A stretch of DNA of 64,000 nt, taken from Branchiostoma floridae. Lineage: Eukaryota > Chordata > Leptocardii > Amphioxiformes > Branchiostomatidae. Shown here one piece after another: positions 38,301 through 50,300 of this stretch. The position numbers were made by a program, and so were the translations under genes. The notes below the pieces were generated by a model that saw only the letters and a program-made list of their open reading frames with translations, had not been told where the DNA came from and did no database searches. Every line of letters starts with the position of its first letter. Within the stretch, counting starts at the first letter, position 1. The stretch lies in the NCBI RefSeq assembly GCF_000003815.2, contig NC_049986.1, forward strand, positions 2,980,992 to 3,044,991. The letters run 5' to 3'.

Positions 38301-41300
38301 CTTTCACACATTGTCTGCTCCATACTTTGCACTTTGGCCTCTAGTGAAGCATTTTTTTCCTGGAGGATTATTGTACAATCTATCATTGTTCCTAGCTTGT
38401 CCTTTTCCTGCTGTAGAGTATTGATGCTTTGTTGCATATCATACTCCAGGGTTTCATTTTTTTGCTGAAGGTTTTCAATGTTTCCTTGTTTTATACTTAG
38501 TTCAAGGTACAGCTTTGCTGTTTTGGCTTCTAGCATTTCATTTTCCATCATGAGACTGTTGGCACCATCCGCAAGATTCTTCAACTCCTCCTCTTCCTGC
38601 TCAGCTTTCTGTAACATCATACTCATGTTGTCTTGCATGAGTTTGATCTGGTCCACCACAGAGGGCATTTGGGATCCATCGTCCTGTGTTGAGAAATGTT
38701 TGATTTTATTGAAGGCTGAGTAATGAATCATCAGATAGAAGTTCTTGTACAAAATACCAGAAAAAATTACTTCAAATTTTTAATGTCAAATTCTTCCAAT
38801 ATGTACCTGGCTTTTGATTGTTATGATTGTTATCAGTTACTGTAGATCTTGTAAATTTTTTAATTAAATTTTAAGAACCAATTCAATTCATTTCAATAAT
38901 TCATATTCATATTCGCTACGGCCGCGTGGCACGTTGGTACACCCGATCCCTCGATCTCGGAAGTTAAGCAATGCGACGGTCCGGACAGTTATAGGATGGG
39001 AGTCTCCCAACCAAGGACGACCGGATTGCTGTAGCGTCACGAAGCTTTCCACAAAATCGTCTTCCGGAAGGGACGTAAAATGGGGGTCCCGTGCTTGAGG
39101 AGGTGCCTCGACCATGTTTAACAGCCTCATTACTCATACTTTGGGTACCTACTGGCTGGCAAAATACACCTGGTGATTATTATTAACTATACAAACAGTC
39201 TATCCAGGCCTTCTAGAGATATGCTGTCCATCCACAAACATACATTTTGTACATACAAACATAATATTACATAACATACATTTTGTACATTTATACACAC
39301 ACACACACACACACATTCCTGGTGAATGTATACTAGATATTTTGCTTTACGTACACGTTTGATACATGTACATGTACAAGAAGAAAACATGGTATAAAGA
39401 ATAGCCGATGTATTGTCATAACATAGGTGAGGTGATTGTCATAACAATTACCTTGTGCATGGACAGGTCTTGCTCAGACTCGGGACCACACTGAACTGGC
39501 ATTTTGGAGAAACCTGTAGCATACAGTATTTTGGTAAATACATGATTGTCTGATAACGGCTTATTAATAAATAGAACTAAACTAGAATAAAATAAAATAG
39601 CTTGCTTTATCCTTGCAGCTGTGCCTTGTTCAGGGTTGTTCACTTAGAGATCATAGTTTCTGATTTAGCATCCCTGGCAGGCCCTAAAATGTTGTCCCTC
39701 CCTAGGAAAGACCTTGACTCCAGTGAATTGGAGTTAACTTCGGTCAGGTATATTAGTCAGATGCAAAGAAAAGTTGGTGGTCCTGTGTTTGAGGGGAGCC
39801 ACACCTTGAGCATGATAAACAATCCACCAGACTCATTAATTGAAAAAGAATGAAGGGATCAGTTCTGGTGTGAGTGGCTCAAACCTTACAGTCTGGTTCT
39901 GGGTAATGCCATATTGAAAAGTGGAAACTGCTATCTACTTAATGTATTTCTTGGTAAAGTTAAATGTAGAACTAGAAAGAATGATATGAAAGTTGAGAGT
40001 GTTCTTACCTTTGTACAAAGTTTTCTTTCAAGATGGCGTCTTGTTCCTGTTTTTTCCCGAATTTGCACACAGCACTAGTTGCAGGGGTCCTGGGGCTGGT
40101 TGCTTTGTGCAGAAAGGCAGCATGTAATTTACATAATGGGGATTCCCCAGGTTATTCCCCCTTCCACCTGCAGCTGGTTTCTATAAAAACAATTTGTCTA
40201 GACTTTGCCCATGGACTGATATTGACCCAGGGCCTTCAAAAGCTGCTAAAGTTAGTTAATAAGTACAAAAGCTGGGTTTTTACATTTAAAAATTTGAATT
40301 TTATTCTTTTTATAATTACTTGTACATTGTATATACATGACATTTTGTATTTTATATTTATATGTCTGTGGCCACAATACCAGCCTTGCTGCCAAGTGCC
40401 CATAGCGTATTGTTTTGTTACAACTTGAATAACTGGAAATTCTGCTACTAAGTTGTAACATAATAGTGTAAATGTAATGCAGAAATGTTCGCTTTTTTCG
40501 TGGTGACCACTTCACCGCAAATTTAAAACCACCGCGAACATTTTTCTATTATGGTATTAGATTGCAGTCTATGGTGTTACCGCGAACTTAAATCCACCGC
40601 GAAAAGCCCTTTTTCCCGCTACCGCGAAAGTAAATCCCCGCAAACTTAAATGCATTTACAGTATTACCTTTGCCAGGAAGGTTATGTTTTTGGTAGCATT
40701 TGTTTGTATGTGTGTGTGTGTGTGTGTGTATGGATTAACAACATAATTTGAAGACCTGTGAGTGGATTGTATAATTGTCATTATAATAAATATGATATTT
40801 TGTAATATGATATTTGGTATTAGCCTGACTTTGATAGGACCTTGAAATGATTAGATTTTGGGCCCCCTAGCGGCTTGTTATGGTACTTCAGCAGAACACC
40901 CAGTACTGATACCTCGAGTTTGGACATGCTATGGTGGAGATTTTTGAGTGGTATGTAGCTCTTGGGGCAGAGAGTAAGTGGCCAGGTGTAGGTTTGGGAC
41001 CATTTTTTTTTTCAAATGAGGCTTCATTGACATAAATACAGAAAAAAAGGATAATGCTAGCCTACTACAGGTATATCCTGCTTTCTTAGGATAAGATTCT
41101 CAACTTTTGTTATTTGGATAGAGGAAATGAACTCTATAGTCACACAGGTGTTTATAATGTTTTACTTAAGGAAGTCCAGTGAATGCAGATAATAGTATTA
41201 AAGTGTGATACTGAAATGTGGGAAAACTCAGGATTACCTGTCCTGATACAGTGCCTTGGAACTGTACATATCAGAGACTTCATAAATTCTTCAGACTTCA

Positions 41301-44300
41301 GCAGGGGAATTGGAAAGTTTTACTCTATTATCCTCACTCCCAAGAAGCATTCTTACCTTTCATTCAGTTGACCATGTTAGCATTATGCTTTTTTTAAATT
41401 TTTTATACACTTGTACTTGCCTTTATCCTTAATGATATACATAGCCAACCACTAATTACTATTGCATGATTGAAAATCTGTTGTGTTCAGATAACTTGTC
41501 TTGGAGTGGTGAAATGATACTGATAGGCACACTCATTTTCTGCTTCTATAAATCATTTATTCAATCCTGATTATAAAGCAAAGAATTTTTTTGGCATACT
41601 GCATGCTAATGCCTACAGAGATACCTTTTTTTACTCATTTATTTATTCCTGATTATGATAAAAGCAAAATGTTAATAATACACACAAACACCAACAAGAA
41701 ATAATCCTGTAAAACACTTATAATGCTCAGAATAAGAAAGATTAACAAACATCTTGTAGATATATCTATGCACCCTGTGTAGCAAAGATCAACCAATCTA
41801 AGAGCATGACATTGTATGACAAATTACGAAACACGAAAGTGACATGAAAATGTTAACAACACGGCAGATTTTTTACATGCCAGATGTTGATCTCTGCAAG
41901 AGTTACGTTGTCGGAGTAGTGTACAAGTCATGTATTTAGGACTGACAGGCAAGTTGTGAATTTTAGGTCACTGAGCAACTGTTGGTGCCTGCAGACTAAA
42001 GGTACCATACAGTATTATTATACAGAAATTATGTTTAAGATATTTCATATACAGTAGAAGCCAGTTAATTGCACAACGGATTAACGCACATTTCTGTTAA
42101 CTGCACGGAATACCCAAATCCCCAACCGATGTGGTCCAGCTAGAAAATTAGCTTCGCATCATTGCACCATCCGGATAATTGCACAAACTTCACTCAGTCT
42201 GGCAAATAGGCCGTGCAATTAAGCGGTTTCGACTGTACAAACTTTGAGCCATTAGTATATGCTACTGTTTGATGATTTGATGATTAAATATGATCATCTA
42301 AGATAACCTTGCCATGATCTCACTCTTCTTAGCTACCATTGCATGCTCACCCTTGTCTTGCTAATTATTTACTCTGGCTAAAGCATCTGTACTCAATGCC
42401 ACAAACAACAAACAGCGAGCAGAATTGGACTGAGCAGTTGTCTTTGGACTATTGCTTGTAGACTTTTATACCTATGTGTCAGATATTTTGTGGGAAGGTT
42501 CGATGCTTTTAATGAAGCATGAAAACTCTCACTGGGAGGTATTATGATGCATTGTGTAACATAGAACCTTCATACAAAATATCTGACACATATTATCTGA
42601 CAGTTATAAAACTTGAAAATCTACAAGCAATAGTCCAAACACAACTGCTCAGTCCAATTGTAATCTGCTCGCTGTTAATGGTATTGACATTCCAGGGCTC
42701 CAAATACCCACTTGCCCACTTGAAAATGCAACCACATTTTGCTTTGCGCAACTTAATTCTAAACCCAGGTTGCACACTGAGCAACCTGAAATTTTGCCGT
42801 TGGAACACTGCTTTTTTCCCACCTACATGCATAAGCTTTTGTATTTATTCATTGATAACATAAAACATATTACATAGTTACATATGACTGGAAGAAAAGA
42901 TAATGGATAAGTAGCTGATTTGAAGAAAGTAACAATTTGAAAGTGGGGCAACCTGAAATGTTGATGGCGCAACCTGGCTTTTGACTCAGGTTGCCACTTG
43001 GACAACCTGGCTGAAAAAAGTATTTCGGGCCCTGCATTCTCATTTTAACTCTCTGTATTAGGCCTGACAGGCAAGTTGTGAGTGAAGAACAGCTTGCGCC
43101 GGAGTGTCGTACTACAGAAAGGACTGTTGCCATATTTGTTGTTTAGTTCCTCACTTACTATTGTCATCATACTCATCAGGTCTTGGGATTTTCCATGTTC
43201 CTTCAACACCCTTGCCAAAACATTCACAAAGTCAGCCCCATCCTCCCCCCTGTATGCCACATACCCAGGTACTGTAGCTAGAGCAATTAGGAAATCAGCC
43301 TCTGTAGTGTAGCTTGCTTGAGTGAGTGAGGGTGAATTGAAAGCATCGCGGTAAGGACCAGCTATTTCTTGTTCTTTATCCCCCTGACAGGCTTGGATGA
43401 AAAAGAGCTTGGGTTTACTCATAAGAGAAGAGCATCGTTTCTCCTTAAATAAAGAAAGAATGTCAAGAATATCAATACTAAAACCATCAGAAGCATACAC
43501 CTTGCCCTGTGTCCCATGACTCATAATACAACAAACAAAGAAATCTTCGTTATCGTGGTCTCTGTTGGCCTCTTCCTTTAGTGCTTTCAGCATTTCGGGC
43601 AGTTTGAGGTTCTGATGAGGCTTCACTTCAGTGTTGACCTGCAGACTTTTAAAAGCCTCTTCTAGTTTTTCTAGAATGAAAAGTTATGAATTATTATTAC
43701 ATCCAAACATCAATCAATAGAATCGCCCAGACCTAAAATTCTTTGCGCAAGTCAGTTCTCACTCAATAGTCAGTTACCATGCTTACGCATGGGTAAACAG
43801 TGCACATGCACGCATATTTTAGACACTCCACATCATTTTAAGGTAAGATTGAATCACCTGTTATGAGCAAGTTAGCTAAGTGAAACACAGATGCCAGACA
43901 AGGCATCTCAAAATTACATGTGTCGGGAATTAGGCATGCGTTCTCTTACCAACTGCGCACTAGGGGAAGTAATACATGCATGTGTTAAGTCTGCATGTGA
44001 TGATGAATCTCACAGTGTACTTCTTCACCTGCAGTAACCCAAGTTTTACTAAGCTGTGTGTATAGTTGAATAACAACCACTTGGCAAAAATGGTGTCAGA
44101 AAGATATTACACATTGTATATGATTTTGAAAACTTACGAGTGTCTCTTTCTGCACCACTTCTTTCTTCCATCTCTTTGACTGTGAAGTGTGTGTTGATCA
44201 TCATGACACGGCCATTTGTTTTGAATCTGTTAAAAATATGTACATTGAAAAAAGAAGGTGGTAACAAAGAGTCACACAATACATGTACATGTACATGTAC

Positions 44301-47300
44301 ATCTAATAAATTTTCATTAATAATATCAGCATACAGTGACTTAAAACCATGCAATGCTGCCTCCAGGACCCGTCTCTCTGTCCAAGTATGGAAGTTTCAC
44401 CTTGTCCATCCAAAAATTACACATGAACTAATATATACAAGTTAGTTACAGATCCAAAATGATGTTATTTCCTCAGCCTGATTTCGATCATGACCCAAAA
44501 GGTAAGCTGTGATTATGGTCAAAATCTACATAAACAAGCATATCATGGACTAGATCAATTGTCAGCTATACAAATTTTAGATTAACCTAAGGCATGACTG
44601 ATTGTTTGATTGTAATAATGAGTGAGTTTCTTTACCTGTTTCTTATTGGATAGAAAGATGAGAATATAGTGGTTTGTAGAGTATTTATTGTCTTGTACAA
44701 GGTAGCAACCCTCTGGGCATTTGAGCACTCTTGGGCCTTCAGTAAATTGGCTTCCAGTTTCTTTTTTTTACCCTTGAGGCTTTTGAGTTGACTTTCATTG
44801 ACATCCAAACTATCCTTAAGGCTGTCAATTTTCCTCTTCCGATCTTCCTCTTCCCGTGTAGCCCTCTGCATCAGGTAGCTCATGTTACGGCTAATCATGG
44901 TCATACCTTGTTGCATGGCTTTGATCTGGTCCGTTAGTGAAGCTGAAGGTCTTGGGGACTCATATGTCTGTGTATAAATGTTGAGAATTAATAATCATAA
45001 ATAATTGGGACAGATAAATAGACTCCAAATGAATAATTGATACAGGGACAGTCAATATTTTTTATCAAGTCAACCTTCACCTACGCTGTATGTAATACTA
45101 TGATTATAATACAATATTGAAAATTTATATTAATATAAAATCCAGAGAGTTTGTTGAAGATACACACTTTTAGAGCTCCTTTGAATAAGGAATTGATGAT
45201 TTTTGAAGGTGGAGAATAAATTAAAATATTAAATTAGAAATAATTTTGTTAAACTTTGTAGAAATATCAAGAAGCAGAAATGACACATTCAAATTCAAAG
45301 TTCTCACCTCATCCTCATCCATTGATTCTTCTTGCTCTTCCATCTCTTCATTTTCTCCTTGATCTTTATCATCATTGCTGGTACTGGTTGACTGATATTG
45401 TACATGGAATTGAAACAGACAAGAACATGTCAAAGGTTCTATAAATTTCAAAATACATGTTGAGTGAATGAAAATTTCAAATGAATGAAAGTGGTTTCCA
45501 AAGCATATAACAATGTACAGTGACTGTGTATGTGTGTCTGCATATACACACCTGGCAAGTAACTACACAAATGTGTAGTGTTATATGCTTTGGAAACCAT
45601 GTTTATTCATTTGAATTTTTCATTCACTCATTATATTTGAGTTAAGTTAATTAGTTTGTCAAAACTGCCATCCAGTTCATCCAGTCACAGACCAGAAAGT
45701 TTACCATTTTTACAAACCACAAAGATCTCTAACTGCTGTCCGTGGACAAAGAAAAGAATTATTTTGAGAGTTGTTTCAAGACAATGGTGATCAGGGCCTT
45801 TGGTTACCATCATAGCATCCTAATGGTACTATTCACATGCATCAAATTTCTTAAGTTATCATATCAGGAAGGAATATTCAGACGGTAAGACATTATGTAT
45901 GAGTTCTTAGAAATGATGATTATCACTAGATACATGTAGATACATTCAAATATTGAAAATTATGGAAAAACTTTATACAACTTAAAGTTACACCAGCTGA
46001 CAATGTGCATTTATTTACAAGAACATGCATGTTCTTGAAGAAACAAATGCTCATTGTTAAATGGTGTAAGTTGATTATGATACATTCAACACTGCTCGAG
46101 CTAAAGTTGTGTATAACTATTACTAATCATATTTGTTGATCAATATTTACTTGAAATAGATAGTCTGTTGAATGCATTATCAAAAGTGTAGTACATGACA
46201 TTGTATACATGTACAAGCGTGTGTGGTAAAGTTTGAAAAACAAACTTACCGTAGGGCCATCAGTAGGGATGTCAGGAGAATCTGATACGCTGTTCCAATC
46301 TGACATTTTGAAGAAACCTGTACAGTCACATTAGGCAAACAAGAAATGCTTTAAAAAGAGTTGGCTACACAACCTTAGATAAGAGTGAGGATGAAATGGG
46401 AGGGTTCGAAACCTTTTAGTGCCAGGTTGTTTAGTCATCAACCTCAGCCACATGCTAGTTTACACATTAATACATGTATTTCAGGTTGCCTCAGATCAAA
46501 TGATTTCATTTTCAAGCTCTGCAAGTGCTATACAATGTGTATGTCTTTTTTTTGTCAAGCCCAGATCTGATTTTGATCTAGGTCCATGCAGCTTAACGAC
46601 AAGGTGTTTTTCCCTTAACCCAGAGATCCCGTGGGTTCCATTGGAATGTCGCTGACCTTGTGCCCTTGGGAAAGGCACTTTACACAACTTTCCTCACTTC
46701 ACTCAGGTGTAAATGCTGGTACCTAGCTTCGGTTAGGGCCGTCCATTGGATAAGACGTTAAACTGAGGTCCCGTGTTTGAGGAGAGCCAGGGCAAGAACA
46801 AAATGGCGGTTGTAATCAGTGTTCCCTTCAGCCTTGATTCATCAATGCGTCTCAAATTTTTGAAGGAGGAGGGCTTGAATGCTGGTGGCGTGTGTCGAGG
46901 GGGTCTGGGGGCATGCTCCCCCATGATTTTTAATCCGTCAGCCCTAAAATTTTTCAATGGCCCCTATAAACTCAAATGTCTTCTGCATGGGCCTCTCGCC
47001 CTAACGCACCAGCCCTTGCCTCCTGCTAAACAACTTTTAAACAACAAAATTTCTCCCCAAAGGTCCAGATATCTTATAGCAGGGGTCTCCAACAACTTTC
47101 GCGCGCATGTAGATCTGTCCCAACTTCAGGAGGGCTCATTAGCATATAACGCGGGCTCATTAGGCTATATAGCTGCACCAGTTTGTGATACTAGTGCTAC
47201 AGTGGTACTACTCTGCTTTAAGGTCAGTGTGTCAAGGACAACTTGTGTTGCTCCCAAACTGATGAGGGACCCTTTGCATGATGCAAGATCGAGCAGCAGA

Positions 47301-50300
47301 GTGGCACGCCACCTCCACCAGGATGTCAGGGCAGCAAAGTGCAGCAGGGTTGATCATTTTGGTATAGTTGGGCAGTGTCGTCATATCTGATATTATCATG
47401 TTTTAAAACACGCTATATACAGAGAGACCATAATCTGAAAAGCCATGAGCTGACCATTCTGCCGCCATGTTATGATTGCAATCCAAGCGCCACGGGTGTC
47501 CCGCCCTGTCTAGATCCCTCCCAACATCTCTGCAGATGTCGGGAAGAACTGTGTCTAGATTGGGCCTTATAGTCAGTGCTAATTAGTCACACTGTAAACT
47601 CCTGCCGTTCATTGGTGTTGTTACTGTAGAGTAATGCTAGAAACTAGAAGGATGCTAGTAAAGTTAAGAATGCTGTGCTTACCTTTACAAAACCTTCTTC
47701 CAACTCAAAATCCAAGATGGCGTGTTGTAACCTTTTGTACAGCAAGGTACTGCAAGGTACAAGCAGGTCATTTACATAATGGGGATTACCCCTGGTTGGT
47801 TATTCCCCCTCCTACCTTCACTTTCAGCAAAGGTTTCTGTAAAGCCAGCTTGTCTAGACTTTGCCAAATTGACTGAAATTAGATTGCCCAAGACTGAAAT
47901 TAGATTGCCAAGAGTTGACGAAAACCGAAAAATTTTGGGGGTTTCGAGTATTGCATACGGCGGAGCAAACCATCTGGATACGGAGCTATCCGGGTGCCTT
48001 CATGCGCCACAGTTACATAATGTATGTTATGTTATGACGTCACCATTATGTTATTGAGTAAAGGCCTCAGATGTATCCCTCCATTTTGTTGTGAATCCTG
48101 ACTTTTTAATGTTTATAGCACCCATTGACTAATTCCCAATCATCAGTTCTTAACAAATGAGCTTATTAAATTACTCTAAAGAGACCACCTAGGTATCAGA
48201 GATACTTGGGCCACAAGAGTCCAAAACTATAAGATTATGATAGGCTTTCTCCTTACTGGGAAAAGATTTTCCAGTCAGAATTTTTTAATGTTTTCTATCA
48301 CAAGGCCACACCAATTTGATTTCTTGGTTCACAGATTTTTTTTTAAATAATGAAGCGGGCGGTGGTAAAAAATAAAAAAGGCATTTGAGGTCTTTTAGAA
48401 AATTAAGCACTCTCCTCTTGAGGAAAATATGGCTTGAAAGTCCATATTTATGATTGATACCATTTCATGAGGCATAACTTTGAGGCACAGGAATATCTAA
48501 AGGTAATGCCCATTTCCTGCTCCATGGCCACCACAAAATCTTAAATGTCTCCCCACTTCTTCAGATGCAGCTTCCAAACAGCTGGCTGTGCGAGTGACGG
48601 AGGTGGCTGATCTGCTGAACAAAATGCTGTCCTTCGATAGGACACTGGCAGAAACAGTACAACCTGTCACAGCAAAGCTGTATCCTATAATACAAAGGTA
48701 AGGAAATAAAGATTATTTTCCTTAATTTTAAGTAGCTTTTGAAATCTTACTTCTTCTGTTATTAGGACTTGTACAATATGCTTTTATGTAATATTGAAAA
48801 TAGATCACCCCATGCATGCTTATTTTGGTTACGTTCAAGATCCTGAATTTTTTCAATCCTTTAAAAATTCAACTGGCCAGGAGTCCAGGACTGTGTTTAC
48901 ATTTTTGCACTAAGAGACCATTAGATGTAAATCTGCTTTTGGCAACAGCCAAGAGGTGGAGCCTTGATGCTTATTTGACAATTTGTGTATTTTTTTTTTC
49001 AGACTCGGTGCAGCCCCAAATCCTCCCATTGATGTTGTTGCTTCCTGTGTCCAGTGCCTGGCTACACTAGCACAGTATAAACCTGACAAGGTAGGCACTC
49101 TAATATCATTTCATTTAAACATTTCCTTACTTCCTTTCTTTCCCTGAACACATTCATTACCAAGTTCAGTATTTACTGGTTTGTTGTTTCTTAGGGCATA
49201 GTGTTGCTGTACAATGTAGTTTGATAAAGGAGCAATAAAAATCATATTATATCAGACTCCATATATTGAAAAATACCACAATGTTTCACACTTTCCTGCT
49301 TGAAGGTACATGTATGTAAACCTGTTATGATAGGAAGTTTTCTTTACTGTTCAGGTCTGGCTGGATCTACAGCAGACTGGGTTCTTACCATTTGCTGGTT
49401 CTTCCAACATGGATGTAAACAAGGCTCTCAGGTATGGGCTCATCAGAATGATGATAATCAACCCATCTCAATACTGTAAACACATTCATTGGGTCTTGCT
49501 ATATACCTTATGCTAGGTCACCTTTATCCACTGGGTAACCTATATCCATTGTTTTAAAAAACATGGTTTCAAAATGCAATATTTTCAAAATATTTCTGAA
49601 TCAGTAGACCCTACATTTTCAAAATATTGCAGACTGAAACCACTGCCCATCGACTTGACATCCCTAAATACCCCATTATTAAAAAAACAGTCACCGTGGA
49701 TATACATGTACATACATGTAGGTTACCCCTCGAATAAAGGTGAACTAACAATAACTATTGGGCCAGGAAATATCCAGGAAATATTGTATTTTTCCTTCAA
49801 TACTATCTGTAACATGTTTCCTTCCTGTTTTGTGGACTGCTCTAGCTAAAGTTAGACTCTGTAATATGTATTTCATGATATTTGAATCCACAATATATTG
49901 TATTAAGCTTCTAAATGTTGACCTCACCATTCTTTACCAAGTGGTAGCGGAATGTTTGCTGGTAACTATGGTAACCTGCTGATATCGTTAGAGCGTCCAT
50001 CTGGGTACTACCCTGTCACCATAGCCACACTGAAGCTGCTGCTGGCACTGGCCAAGGTGAGACTTTAAGGACAACCCCTTATCACTGTCACATCAAATAT
50101 TTGGAATCTTTTATAATTTTCAAAGTCAGAAGTAATCTGTGAATTTTATAACACAAATACAGATACCATAAAAGAAATCATCCAAAGAAGCACGTCATTG
50201 CATTGCGGTATGCAAAACCATAACTGTGAATCCAGCAAAAAGTCGAAATGTGAGGCTTTTTATCATTCCCTTTCCAGGGTCTCCAGTTCCAAGAAGGGAT

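Larger units (their letters stand above)
40226..43044. other. DNA between caspases B and C
   Basis: No gene seen. It holds a TACTGTAAATGCA-family MITE (40464-40663), a (TG)n run near 40707, a pogo-like MITE (42050-42237) and a GCAACCTG repeat (42693-43036). A minus-strand AATAAA near 42850 may serve caspase C. Confidence 0.5.

Noticed and set aside
38914-39037. Functional 5S rRNA gene
   Set aside because: The internal control region is altered and a SINE tail is attached directly; it is a single copy in an intron.
40033-40428. Plus-strand frame starting ATGGCGTC (131 codons)
   Set aside because: The equivalent frames at caspases A and C diverge at once after the ATG, while the non-coding boxes are conserved. 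The region is better read as the minus-strand promoter and untranslated exon.
46773-47390. Plus-strand frame of 205 codons in caspase C intron 1
   Set aside because: It overlaps the end of a SINE, has no splice context or recognisable domain, and has uneven composition typical of chance frames.
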